Source of the DNA: a virus | Strand: one strand, 5' to 3' | Virus record (IMG/VR): IMGVR_UViG_3300021957_000050 | Span: 1 to 54,918 of that record | Length of the DNA stretch: 54,918 bases | Shown here: piece after piece, positions 1-11,500 of the stretch | Position numbering within the stretch: the stretch's first letter is position 1 | Layout of the letters: every line of letters begins with the position of its first letter | The notes under the pieces: generated by a model | The model's input: only the letters and a program-made list of their open reading frames with translations | Told to the model about the DNA's origin: nothing | Databases searched by the model: none | Program-made: the position numbers and the translations under genes

Positions 1-3000
1 TTAACCGAAGCAGCTAACAACGCTTTTGATGCTGATATGACTTTTGGATTACCTTATAACAATGGAAGTGGTGGTAGTACAACAAGAACAGCGTTAACTC
101 TAGACGGTGGTACTTTAGCAGCAACTTTTGCAGGTAATGTTAAAATACAAAAAAATACACCAATACTTGAACTAGGCACGTCAAACGTTTCTACTGGTAA
201 TTCTAAAATTACTTTCTTTAGTAAAAATAACAACGCTGCAAATGCTTACTCTTTACAGTTTAACAAAGATACTGGTATTGATAGATTAGAATTTATTGAT
301 GGTTCTGGTAATGCTAACATAAAATTTAACAATGGTGGTTCCGCAACTTTTGCAGGAGAAGTTAACACTGGTGGTAACATTGTAATGACAAAGTCTTCAG
401 GTAATAACCAGCTATATATAAACAGTTCAGGAGGTGGAGCGCCTGTTATGTACCTACAAGATCCAAACCGTAAATGGGGTCAATTTGTTTCGAACGGTCA
501 TTTATATTTTAAAGATGAAACTGCAAACGTAACTTCACTTAAAATAGATGGTGTTACTTCAAATGCAACTTTTGCAGGTTCAGTAACAGTTAATAGCTCA
601 CTACGAGCTGAGGATAATATATACTTGACTGACGCAGGTACAATTAGAGGTAAATTTGAATTAAATGCTTCCGATAGAGATGACTTAGACATCAAAGCAG
701 TATCCCTCAGCAGTAATATGAAGTTCTTTACTCAGGATGTTGAAAGAATGCGTATAAACTCTTCAGGTAACGTCGGCATAGGAACTCACAATCCAGTTTC
801 TGGCTTACATATTTCTACAAATACAACAGGAGACGTTAATAGGAATTCCACTACAGCCGGTATTACACTTACAAGATACAATCAAGGAACAGATTATAGA
901 GGTAGTAGCATTTTTCACGCATATCAGGGCATATCTGGAAGCGATAAAGAACTGCTAGCATTTGCTGTTGGACCAGGAAATAGCAATTCTCCATTTGATT
1001 TTGCTAAAACTAAAATGGTTATTACTGAAGCAGGTAACGTAGGTATCGGAACTACTAGTCCTAGCCAAAAGTTAGAAGTTGCAGGGAGTGTTGCTGTAAC
1101 TGGAACCAATGTAACAGTTGCAAATGCATCAAACCCTTATATATATATAAACGATACAAATGCTGGTGCTGGTATATTCCAGCAAGAAGGTAATACTACA
1201 AGAATAGGTTCTGACTCAAATACTCAAGTTGTACTTGTTCAAAACAATGCAACTGCAGTTACCATAGATACAAGTAAAAACGTAGGTATCGGAACTACTA
1301 GTCCAGGAGCTAAACTACATATTCAAGGAACAAATTCTACTAACGGAGGTATTCGCTTACACAATGCTGGCGGAAACCCATATAGCATTTGGTCTGACAA
1401 TAATAATTTTTATATCAGCCAAGGAAACGGTTCTACTACGGCTTTGGCTGTTACATATGGAGGCAACGTAGGTATAGGTACAGATAGTCCTGGTGCTAAG
1501 TTAGAGGTTGCAGGTACTGGTGAATTATCTTTTAAAATAAATAACACACAATACAGTAGATCACTAATTATAGAACAAGGTGGTGGTTATTCACATTTAA
1601 AAGCATCACATGTTTCAGGGATCGCTATTAATTACGGCCAAGGGAATCCTGGTATTCTTTCATTGTTTAACAACACAACACAAGCCGTAAAAATAAACAC
1701 GAATGGTGATTCATATTTTAACGGCGGTAACGTCGGGATCGGGACGACGAGTCCAACAGAGAAATTACACGTTGAAGGTAACATAGAACTTATAAACGGT
1801 GGCTGGATTGGGAGCCTTGATGGTAGTTACTGGCAAAGAATAAGATTTGAAGATGCAACTCCCGCTACGACTAATGCCTTCAATTTTGAAACTAGAAACG
1901 GCTCAGGAGCATTTGTAAACCACATGACCATTTTAAATAACGGAAACGTCGGGATCGGGACGACTAGTCCTGGAGTTAATTTAGTTGTAGCTGACGGCCC
2001 TAAAGCTACAAGCGGTACGTTAAGCAATAACTCGACTTTAGATATATATGGCATAGCAGCGACCTCAAGAACTGATGACGCAAGTGTGGATATGTTAAGA
2101 CTTCACAGAGCTGTTACTGGTGATAATAAAGGCTCTACTTTTGCCGTAGGATTATCTTACTATGCAGATCCAGGAAGTAATCTTCCCAGAACTAGAGTAG
2201 ATTTTAAAACAACAGAAAAAGCAGTTGATGATTCTGACGCTTCAAAAACTGTGATGTCTTTGGTTGATAGTGGTAACGTAGGTATCGGGACAGCTAGTCC
2301 GACTTACAAGTTAGATGTAGCTGGTAACATGAACATCTCTGGCACAGGCGGTTACTTAAGATGGAACAGTGGAGATATTGCAATTAAGAATGAAGGAAGC
2401 TACAAAATAGGGTTCCAGACTTATAACTCTACTTCAGGAACATTATCTACTAAAATGGTGTTGGATACTAACGGTAACGTAGGTATTGGTACGACTGCGC
2501 CTACTTATAGGCTTGTAGTTAATAAAACAAGTGTAGCGACACCTGCTTTAATGATAGGAGGAGCATATTACGGAGGACCAAGAATACAGACTTACGGTTT
2601 AGATGCAGACGCTAACGCTTGGATGGGATTAGGAACAGATATGGGCGTAGGAAGTTACGAACATTCAGTTTACTACCCTAATCATGCTAACGGTAAATTA
2701 ACATTCGGTACATATAACGGTACTACATACTCTACCAAAACTACCCTTCTTCAGAATGGTAAGTTTGGGATTGGTACTACTGTTCCAAGTCAATTACTAG
2801 ATGTTAATGGGACTATATTAGCTACTAGGTTCGTTCAGAATACTACTTTAGCTAATTCTAATACATGGGCGGAAGTAATTCTAGATAGTGCAGGAAGTAG
2901 CGACGATACAAATCTAGTTTTTGCAAAAGCAGGATCAATGGTTTGGGATATATACAATCATGCATCAACAGATAACTTACAGATTAATACTAAAAAGTCC

Positions 3001-4998
3001 GGAGGAGCAGGAGTAGTAGCAGAGTTTCAACAAGATGGTAAAGTAGCATTTAATGGATATTCCGGTGGTGGATGGTTGAAATCAAATGGATCTTTTAGAA
3101 TAGACATGGATGCAAATAATGACTCTACTGACAGAGCATTTATTGTATCAAAAAATAACGCCGGTGGAGATTTATTTAAGGTCTTAGAAACTGGTGAAGT
3201 AGGTATAGGTAGAACTCCTGAAACACGAAATGCTTTAGACATAGAGTATAATAGTACATCAGGTGCTTTCCAAACAAATAGAAACTACTCAGGGTTCTTC
3301 CTTAACAGGACTTATGCAGATTATAATAACGATGGTACCATTGTAGAATACCAAGAGAGAGTAGGTGTAGATGGTAATAAAGGAAGTATCGGTATGTATT
3401 CAAGCCATGCTTTCGCAATAAGAACAAATAATGTAGATAGAATCTATATTAGAAATGGAGGAAACGTAGGAATAGGTACATCTCTTGCTGCAGAAAAATT
3501 AGAAGTAATTGGAGGTATACAATTAACAGATGACTTAAAAGCAACAGGTAACAACTTAAAATTATTTGCCGGAGGTAATCAAATACTTAACCTAGACCTC
3601 AACGGTAAAGTATACCCTGCTGCACATAATTCAATGGATCTAGGATTTAGTGCAACTAATGCTTGGAGAAATATATACACAGGAAACCTTTATGCAAATT
3701 CTTACGTAGGGATAGGAACTACAAGTCCTTCTCAAGCACTCCATGTTAAAGGAGCCAATACAGTAGCTAAATTAGAAAGTTCTACTGGATACGTAGATAT
3801 GATAATGGTTAATTCTGGCAATACAGGGTTCTTAAATTTAGATACGAGTAAGATGAACTTCTATGTAGGCGGAGGTTCAGCTAGTAATCTTAAAATGAGT
3901 ATCACTAACGGCGGTAACGTAGGTATCGGAACGAGTAGCCCTATTTTAAAATTACACATTAAAGGAACAAACTCATTACCTGCCACATCAGGAACTACTC
4001 AAAATGGCGGTATAAGAATAGAGAACGGGGTTAATAACGGCGTTTTAGATATCGGAGCTTCAAACGCTACTGGCGCTCCAGGCTGGCTACAAGCTACTGA
4101 TAAAGCAGATTTATCGCAAGCGTATCAATTACTTTTAAATCCTAATGGAGGTAACGTAGGAATCGGGACTACTGCTCCTAATGCAAAATTAGAGGTCGCA
4201 GGTGATATTACTAGTACTGGTTTGACAGTTGACTACACGGGTAACCGTACTGGTGATGCTGGTATTTTAGTAACTAACGACAATGATGATTGGGGTATAA
4301 AAGTAGATAAAGACGGTACAACTGACTACGGTATCTTATCGCAAACAGATGGTGAAAATGCAATAGTTGTAAGGAACGCAGCTGGTGTTAATAAGATACA
4401 GCTACAGGGAGATGGTGACGCAAGTTTTGCAGGTGATTTAACAGTATCAGGTACATTAATAGCACAAGAGTTTAGAACTGAACTTACTACTTCAACAGTA
4501 TTATACGACTCAGGATCAACAAAGTTTGGAGATACATCAGACGATAATCATGACTTTACTGGTTCATTAAATGTACAAGGAAATGTAGAACATACAGGGT
4601 TAACAATGACATCAGGTACTGATATAGATCAACTATATACTACCACAAAGTCATTGACTCTAACAACAGATTGGCAAGATACAGGAATCAATGGAACAGA
4701 TCTAGCAACCGGTACCTATGTAGTAGCACTCTATGCACATGACAATGCAGTAGGTGGAGGACATTGGTCCGAAACTTACTCAGGTACTATGACCTGGTTT
4801 AGTACAAATACAAATAGCAACGATTCTGATGAAATTATATTACATAAAGCCGGGCATGCTTCAAGTAATAAGAATATTTATTTAAGAACAAAACGTACTG
4901 CAAATGCAGATACAGATGATTTAAAGTTACAAATAGCTCATACAGCAACATGTACAGGTAACTCTAATTATGTGTTTAAATTTAGAAGACTAATTTAA
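1..4998 (+). CDS. Giant repeat-rich tail fiber/adhesin protein, 5'-truncated by window edge
   Basis: The reading frame is open from base 1, so the gene starts upstream; the ATG at 37 is internal. The visible part is about 1665 residues. It is built from roughly 14 degenerate copies of a GNVGIGTTSP-type motif spaced 50-130 residues apart, the usual signature of phage fibers with beta-helical or triple-stranded shafts. TFAG and LEVAG strings recur beside them. Near the C-terminus (about 4430-4600) is an AQEFRTEL...SGSTKFGD module also found at the start of the fourth fiber gene. The last 120 residues (after about 4630) lack the repeats and look like a globular beta-rich tip. No peptidase S74 motif is present. 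The next gene starts 2 bases after the stop. The likely role is an extended adhesion fiber; its exact place on the virion is inferred. Confidence 0.8.
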   Translation, partial: LTEAANNAFDADMTFGLPYNNGSGGSTTRTALTLDGGTLAATFAGNVKIQKNTPILELGTSNVSTGNSKITFFSKNNNAANAYSLQFNKDTGIDRLEFIDGSGNANIKFNNGGSATFAGEVNTGGNIVMTKSSGNNQLYINSSGGGAPVMYLQDPNRKWGQFVSNGHLYFKDETANVTSLKIDGVTSNATFAGSVTVNSSLRAEDNIYLTDAGTIRGKFELNASDRDDLDIKAVSLSSNMKFFTQDVERMRINSSGNVGIGTHNPVSGLHISTNTTGDVNRNSTTAGITLTRYNQGTDYRGSSIFHAYQGISGSDKELLAFAVGPGNSNSPFDFAKTKMVITEAGNVGIGTTSPSQKLEVAGSVAVTGTNVTVANASNPYIYINDTNAGAGIFQQEGNTTRIGSDSNTQVVLVQNNATAVTIDTSKNVGIGTTSPGAKLHIQGTNSTNGGIRLHNAGGNPYSIWSDNNNFYISQGNGSTTALAVTYGGNVGIGTDSPGAKLEVAGTGELSFKINNTQYSRSLIIEQGGGYSHLKASHVSGIAINYGQGNPGILSLFNNTTQAVKINTNGDSYFNGGNVGIGTTSPTEKLHVEGNIELINGGWIGSLDGSYWQRIRFEDATPATTNAFNFETRNGSGAFVNHMTILNNGNVGIGTTSPGVNLVVADGPKATSGTLSNNSTLDIYGIAATSRTDDASVDMLRLHRAVTGDNKGSTFAVGLSYYADPGSNLPRTRVDFKTTEKAVDDSDASKTVMSLVDSGNVGIGTASPTYKLDVAGNMNISGTGGYLRWNSGDIAIKNEGSYKIGFQTYNSTSGTLSTKMVLDTNGNVGIGTTAPTYRLVVNKTSVATPALMIGGAYYGGPRIQTYGLDADANAWMGLGTDMGVGSYEHSVYYPNHANGKLTFGTYNGTTYSTKTTLLQNGKFGIGTTVPSQLLDVNGTILATRFVQNTTLANSNTWAEVILDSAGSSDDTNLVFAKAGSMVWDIYNHASTDNLQINTKKSGGAGVVAEFQQDGKVAFNGYSGGGWLKSNGSFRIDMDANNDSTDRAFIVSKNNAGGDLFKVLETGEVGIGRTPETRNALDIEYNSTSGAFQTNRNYSGFFLNRTYADYNNDGTIVEYQERVGVDGNKGSIGMYSSHAFAIRTNNVDRIYIRNGGNVGIGTSLAAEKLEVIGGIQLTDDLKATGNNLKLFAGGNQILNLDLNGKVYPAAHNSMDLGFSATNAWRNIYTGNLYANSYVGIGTTSPSQALHVKGANTVAKLESSTGYVDMIMVNSGNTGFLNLDTSKMNFYVGGGSASNLKMSITNGGNVGIGTSSPILKLHIKGTNSLPATSGTTQNGGIRIENGVNNGVLDIGASNATGAPGWLQATDKADLSQAYQLLLNPNGGNVGIGTTAPNAKLEVAGDITSTGLTVDYTGNRTGDAGILVTNDNDDWGIKVDKDGTTDYGILSQTDGENAIVVRNAAGVNKIQLQGDGDASFAGDLTVSGTLIAQEFRTELTTSTVLYDSGSTKFGDTSDDNHDFTGSLNVQGNVEHTGLTMTSGTDIDQLYTTTKSLTLTTDWQDTGINGTDLATGTYVVALYAHDNAVGGGHWSETYSGTMTWFSTNTNSNDSDEIILHKAGHASSNKNIYLRTKRTANADTDDLKLQIAHTATCTGNSNYVFKFRRLI

Positions 4999-5000
4999 TT

Positions 5001-8000
5001 ATGGCAATAAGGTTAAAAGACAAACTAAAATTAAGTAATGGTTTAAATACAACCAGTTCAATAGATGCAGGGACTATGGATCTATCTGGAATATTGACAC
5101 TATCTAAAAGTAATGGTTCTCTTATAAGCACCAGTAATACAACAGATGCCTTTGGTTATAATGCAACAGCAGGAAAAGGACATTATATAAGAGGTACCGC
5201 AAGCACTTATATTTATGGAGGTGGAACATTTTGGGATGGAAGCACAACACACACTCTTCTTCACGATGGGTCAACTATATCCACTGATCAAATATCTAAC
5301 TTAAGCGGTACAAATACAGGAGATCAAACACTACCAACTGATTTTGTATCTGCTGCAAATGGAGGGTCCTTTGCCAACTCAGTAAACATTGCTGACATAA
5401 TAGACGGTGAGTTTACAGCTCTTAGATTAATGAATCAAAAAACATACGGTTCAGGTACTGGTGTAAACGAAAAAGTAAGGTTTGTAATGGGTATATCTGA
5501 GAGTGGGTATGCTTATGATTCTAGAGAAGGTTTTGCAATAGATTTTGGAATTGGATCTGAATCTGACTCGAGTGACGGTGTTGTTGATTTTAAAATAAGA
5601 GATGGAGGTACATTAGGAACTTATCAAACAGTACAGGGATCTAATAAATCTGTTTCCTTCGTAAGTTTACTAACTGCTGGTAATGGTACACAAGGATCAA
5701 ACAGCGATGCAATGCTTACTTTAAGAGCAACTGGGTTTAGCGGATTAGACTTTAAATCAGCAAGAACTGCTGGAAATATAGGCGGTATAAGATTTTATGA
5801 CACAGCAAGTGATTCTATTCCAGAAGCACAGCTATTAGTTGAAGTCGATGGATCATATAACTTCTACAACGGTACTAATGGAGCACAGCTAAGATTTAAA
5901 GTAGCCTCTGATGGTAACGCAAATTTTAATGGAAATCTAAGCACAGATGCAAATCTTGATACCAGCGGTACCTTTACTTGGGCTAAAAATCAAGCTAACT
6001 CCTATACATACTCAGCAGCAGATGCTACTGGAATGTATATTGAAAGAGTTAGTACAGCAGGAGCAGGAAGCACACTAGCAGATATAAGACTTCAAGCAAG
6101 AAATAACAACTCAGGTACTTATTCAGTATTAAGAGTTAAAGGTTCAGATAACAAAATACACTTAACAGCAGCAAACACTTTGATCTCCGGCAACTTAGCA
6201 GTAGAAGGAAATAATCTATTTTTAGGTAAAAACGGTGCAGATCCACGAATAGATATGTTATATGTTGATCATGCATCAGGACCTGCATGGGACACTAGAA
6301 TTTTTATAGGTAAATCAGATAATCTTCCTGGAGCGTCAGGAACATTCCCTACTTATACACCTGCTGGAGCATATGGAATACAGTTTCAAGCAAACTCAGA
6401 TGGTGTATTTTTTGGTATGGAAGAGTACTCTACTGGTAACTATAGACCTATTATTCAATGGGGTGATGACAATACGGATACTCCTTTCAGAATTAAACAT
6501 GAAAACGGGAGCGAGTTAGAAGTAAGCATGGACGGACAAGTAACAGCAACAACTAAGTTTATTGCTCCTACATTAACATCCACAGTAGCAACCGGAACAG
6601 CACCTCTTACTGTAACATCTACTACCAAAGTTACAAATCTTAATGCACATTATTTTGATGGAGCTTCTAGTTCATACTTTTTAAATACTTCCTCTACCGG
6701 TCAAACAAAAACAGGAGCGTTAGACGTTGGAGCATTAAAAATAGACGGTAAAAAAGTACTGGATCTGTCAAGCAATGCCGGATCAGACAGGGGTCCTTGG
6801 AATCCTATAGTAACCTCTATTAGAGGAAGCGGTAAAACGCTTAATGTTGATGAAGAATTTTTATCCGGTAATAATGGTGTAAATGTATACAATAACCAAG
6901 GAGGAAACGGAGTAGTAATAACTAGAGAAACAGATGATACTACATTAGGAGCAACAGCTCCCAATAACTCTGGATATGTTTTAAAAATTGTACATAACGG
7001 CAATTCCACATCACCAGGACACGGAGGATTTGTACAAAATATTCCTTCTGAGGCCAATCATACTTTTGTGCAGATATTTCAAGCTAAATTAGATACAGGA
7101 AGGTCTTTAGCGTTAGCTGAAAATGCCCAAGGAAGTAATAACACTTCTTACTGGTTAACCGACACAGCAGGTACTGGAAAGTGGGAATGGTATGCTAGAG
7201 TATCACATTGTGGAAATACCGGCACATTTCATGGCGGAGGTCATGTATATGTAACAGGAGGAACATCTTCATTTACTTGGTATTTAGCTAGCTGTACCTT
7301 AATAGATGTAACAGATTCCAGTGGAGACTACTTACGTTTAACAGGTGGTGTTATGACAGGTAACGCACATTTTACGGATCCAACAACTGCCGGCACAAGC
7401 GCTAAGATTCAATTTGGTACTAATACAGGCTGGAATAACAACATCGGCATAGAATCATATTGGATGGTACTAGGGTCTAATCAAAACGAAGGATTTAAAT
7501 TTAAAGATAGCACTGGAAACATGCTCCTTCAATTAAACGGTGGGAATAGTACGGGCGGCAACGGAACTCTATCTTCTACTTTTGGAGGTTCGTTAACAGC
7601 TACAGGCGATGTTACAACAGAAGGTAATCTATTTATAGGAAGTACAGGGTCTGAAAACTTTATAGCATTTAAAGGAACTACTGGTGATTCTACAGCAGGA
7701 TATACTACAACTTATATCGGTGAATATCTTTACGGAGGCACCGAAAAATCTGAGTTAATACTCTACAAAGGAAACGATGGTCATTCATCTAGTTCTGGTT
7801 ATGATAGAATAAGAATGATAGGCGCTCATTTGTGTTTTGATGTATACAACACGGCTCAGAGTTATCCTACAACTTTAGCAGGTGTAGCTGGTTTGACTAC
7901 CACTAGAGCTATGACTATAATAGAAGATGGAAAGACTGGAATTGGTACAACTGATCCTACAACGACTTTAACTGTCAAAGGTACAAGTAGTAATGGTATA

Positions 8001-8567
8001 GCTGTTCAAGGTGTAGGTACGACTGCTAGCAGAGTATACGCTGGACTAGACTCATCAAATCACGGTTATTTATATTTAGCCGGTAGTTCTGGACAAAACG
8101 CAGCGCGTATTAGTGCCACAGGCGGTGATTCATACATAAGTGGAGGCAACTTCGGAATCGGGACGACAGCACCAAAAGGAGCTTTAGATGTTAAAGGTAA
8201 CTTTTTAGTTGACTCTAAAACAATGACAATAACAAATACATTTCAAGATGCTCTTACTGTTGTTTTGTCAAACCATAGAGGGTGCTACGTAAAAATTACA
8301 GCATTTGGAGATTGGAGTGGTCATAGCTCTGTATCTTATCTTGGAGAGTTCTTTTTAAATAATGGTGCAGATGGTTACAATGAACCGGGTATGATTATTA
8401 GACAAGTAGATGGGACTCATACTGACGCTATTGAAGCACAGATAGTAGATCCAACAGGAAATAGTGGGAATAGAGACTTTACAATACAATTAAAAGCAAC
8501 AGCAACAGCTTCATTCACAGCGTACTTAACTTATACCATCCAAGGGATGTTTGTTTCGGCTTCTTAA
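5001..8567 (+). CDS. Large tail fiber/adhesin protein without S74 domain
   Basis: This 1188-residue protein begins 2 bases after the preceding stop, in an AATT-ATG context with no Shine-Dalgarno sequence. It is rich in Gly, Ser, Thr and Asn and has no signal peptide or membrane segment. GNVGIG-type repeats are sparse (about 7930 and 8150); most of the protein is other beta-rich material. A cysteine- and histidine-containing segment lies around 7000-7320. The last 120 residues, after the repeat at 8150, form a separate beta-rich domain (GCYVKITAFGDWSGHSS region) suited to be a receptor-binding tip. No S74 SDxRxK motif is seen. It is co-oriented with the neighbouring fibers and probably co-transcribed with them. 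The fiber assignment is firm by composition and context; the receptor is unknown. Confidence 0.75.
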   Translation: MAIRLKDKLKLSNGLNTTSSIDAGTMDLSGILTLSKSNGSLISTSNTTDAFGYNATAGKGHYIRGTASTYIYGGGTFWDGSTTHTLLHDGSTISTDQISNLSGTNTGDQTLPTDFVSAANGGSFANSVNIADIIDGEFTALRLMNQKTYGSGTGVNEKVRFVMGISESGYAYDSREGFAIDFGIGSESDSSDGVVDFKIRDGGTLGTYQTVQGSNKSVSFVSLLTAGNGTQGSNSDAMLTLRATGFSGLDFKSARTAGNIGGIRFYDTASDSIPEAQLLVEVDGSYNFYNGTNGAQLRFKVASDGNANFNGNLSTDANLDTSGTFTWAKNQANSYTYSAADATGMYIERVSTAGAGSTLADIRLQARNNNSGTYSVLRVKGSDNKIHLTAANTLISGNLAVEGNNLFLGKNGADPRIDMLYVDHASGPAWDTRIFIGKSDNLPGASGTFPTYTPAGAYGIQFQANSDGVFFGMEEYSTGNYRPIIQWGDDNTDTPFRIKHENGSELEVSMDGQVTATTKFIAPTLTSTVATGTAPLTVTSTTKVTNLNAHYFDGASSSYFLNTSSTGQTKTGALDVGALKIDGKKVLDLSSNAGSDRGPWNPIVTSIRGSGKTLNVDEEFLSGNNGVNVYNNQGGNGVVITRETDDTTLGATAPNNSGYVLKIVHNGNSTSPGHGGFVQNIPSEANHTFVQIFQAKLDTGRSLALAENAQGSNNTSYWLTDTAGTGKWEWYARVSHCGNTGTFHGGGHVYVTGGTSSFTWYLASCTLIDVTDSSGDYLRLTGGVMTGNAHFTDPTTAGTSAKIQFGTNTGWNNNIGIESYWMVLGSNQNEGFKFKDSTGNMLLQLNGGNSTGGNGTLSSTFGGSLTATGDVTTEGNLFIGSTGSENFIAFKGTTGDSTAGYTTTYIGEYLYGGTEKSELILYKGNDGHSSSSGYDRIRMIGAHLCFDVYNTAQSYPTTLAGVAGLTTTRAMTIIEDGKTGIGTTDPTTTLTVKGTSSNGIAVQGVGTTASRVYAGLDSSNHGYLYLAGSSGQNAARISATGGDSYISGGNFGIGTTAPKGALDVKGNFLVDSKTMTITNTFQDALTVVLSNHRGCYVKITAFGDWSGHSSVSYLGEFFLNNGADGYNEPGMIIRQVDGTHTDAIEAQIVDPTGNSGNRDFTIQLKATATASFTAYLTYTIQGMFVSAS

Positions 8568-8577
8568 AATATAAAAA

Positions 8578-11500
8578 ATGGCAAATAAAACAAAACCAAG
8601 TATACAAGATTTAAACGGTAATATAGGTATTGGTGTAACTACACCTAAAACTATGCTTCATATTGGGCCACTAACAGGAGGCGTAAATGGTGTAGCACAG
8701 GAAAGACTTAGAATATCCGGCGATTACGCTGGTACCAGCACAGGAGCTCTTATAAGATTTACAAACCAGCATGATAATGGAACTAATCCAAATGTAGGAG
8801 AATATAATCTAGCTGGTATAAAAGCCTATGATTATAGATCAGATTGGGGTGGAGCTTTAGCACTACAAACTGCACCTAATACATCAGCTGGAGGTACCTT
8901 AGTAGACCGTATAACTATTCTCCCAGAAGGTTTAGTAGGTATTAATACAACAGGACCAACTTCACTATTAACTGTTAACGATGGTAATATTAAGATTATT
9001 AAAGGTCAGCTATCTGGAGGAACAGATTTTGATTTTTTACAATTATCCTTTAACGGAGGATGGAGTGGAAATGTAGGAGGTTTAGCATCTATTAACTTTA
9101 CTGACAGTGTAACATCAACCAATACAGTAGGAAGAATTGGCGTTACATATACCGGAAGTCAAGGTAAGTTTGTAGTCACAGATTTATATTCTGGAGGATA
9201 TGCTGCAAGTGGAGATGCTTTTACTATACAAGCGGATGGTAAAACCTATATTAAAGGTAACACCGGTATCGGAACAACTAGCCCTAGTACAAAATTAGAT
9301 ATTGATGGTGGGATAAATGCAACCGGTAAAAACTTCTTAAACCAATCAAATCTATATAATAACCCAACACAAGGAATAACAGGATTTGGAAATAAATCCA
9401 TGGACAGTAGTATATCGTATTACGATACTGGAAAAACTGTTGCCACAGCTGTTAGAGGAATCGTTTGGACTGGAAAACATTATATAGTTACAGACTACCA
9501 AGCGCAAACCGCTAAGTTCTACGATAGTAATTTTGATACTATGAATAGACCTACAGGAGGAACTATTAACTTACCTAATGATGGCAATACTGATCACCCT
9601 CATGGTGCTGCTTGGGATGGAAGGTATCTTTACTGTATTCAATATGGAGGAAGTGGAGCTAAAATAGTAGCTTATGATTTAGACAACGGTACAACAACCG
9701 CTTCCATAATGTTCACTAAAGCATTAAATAATACTACTGCAACATATGATGTAGAGTATGCTGAAGGGCATTTATACACAGTTACAGACGGTGCAGTTTC
9801 TAAATATAAACTAGACGGTAACAGAATAACCCATATAACCACATCTGGTAACATACTTAGCAGTTTAGAGGCACAGTCAATCACTTACGATGGTTCTTAT
9901 CTATGGATTACACAGAATGCTAATAACATGTACCAAGTTAGATTAGACTGTACTTTAAAAGCTACACTAACAACAGACATACCTCCAGAAAATGTTGCCA
10001 TGGCGTGGAATGGCCAAAACACAGTTAGTGTAAACCATACAAACGGTAAAGTATATGTTATTAATACAGCTCACACTAGATTCGATACCGAACAATTCTC
10101 TATAATGGGTGGTAACGTAGGTATCGGGACAACTGCTCCTATATCTAAGTTTCATGTAATTAACGCAGGTTTTCCGCAAGTTAGAATAAATGATGAGACA
10201 AATGCCGGAGAATCAGGTATTAGGTTCCGATCTAAAAATGCATCATCAATTGATTTTCATGGAGATATTTTTGTAGATGGTACAGGAGCTGAAACAGGAA
10301 GAATGGGATTCCGAGTCCCATGGAACGGTTCTGAAAAATTGACCATTCTGTCAGATGGTAACGTAGGTATCGGGACAACTAGTCCTGCATCACTTCTACA
10401 TATTAAAAAAACTCAAAGTTACGGAACTTTAAGAATAAGCCCTACATCCCAGAATGGAGAATCTGCCATGGCATTTTATCTCGATCCTGCAGGAACAACC
10501 ACAGGAACTTGCTGGGTTGTAGGACATGCAGGCTGGGGGAATACTGGTGATTTTGTTATAGGTAATCAAACAGCAGGAGGACCTGTAATGTTAATGCAAA
10601 ACGACGGTAAAGTAGGTATCGGGACAACTAGTCCTAACACTACATTAGAAATTAAAGGTTATATCCCGAGTGCAAATAGAACAATACCGTTAGATATCCT
10701 CACTATAACAGGTGAAGGAACTGGACTACCCTATACAGGTTCAGGTGGCGCAATAGTATTTAAGAATAGAACGTATACTTACGGATTACTCAAATCAGCT
10801 AGAATACGTAGTCAAATTGATTCTGACTCTGGATCAAATAGAGGAGCAGGATTAGTTTTTGAAGTTACTGATTCAAATCAAACATATAACCCTTCTTTAT
10901 TCTTAAAATATAACGGTAATATTGGTATCGGATCTACTAACCCAGGTAATACATTAGATGTTAACGGAGGCATAACAGCATCATCAGTTATAAATTCTAA
11001 GCATCATAAATACTGGAATAAAGGATCTATTTCCAATTCCTATGTAAAGATACTACAAGTAGGAACAAATAATGGCCAACTAGCATCGTCTTACACCCTA
11101 TCAGGGGTATCACACGGAAGCGGGCACGTAGGTAACTTTGTAGTAAAAATATTAGTCAACCACCATCAAGATGTTTCTATATACTCCACTTGTGGTGGTT
11201 ACACAGCAGGTACTTTCAAAGTAGAAAGTGATAGTAATGGTCAACACCACCTATCTTTTAAATCAAACTCCGGCAACGCAGCAACCTACTATTTCCATCT
11301 TGAAGGACATAGTGATTCATCAACCTTTACAGTCAACCCAACAAGCACGCCAAATACGAGTACTACTCATGAACATGTAATGAATCATGGTACAAATGCA
11401 ACATTTACTGGATTTACACCACTATATAAATTTAATGAAACTCTTCAAGCTAAAGTTTTAAGATCAGATGGTGATGTGATAGCTTACTATTCTTCTGATA

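Noticed and set aside
6701-7057. Antisense frame of 118 codons inside the second fiber gene
   Set aside because: It is a shadow of Gly/Ser/Thr-rich coding sequence; the product is Pro/Leu/Ser-rich with no domain, and the + strand gene is continuous.
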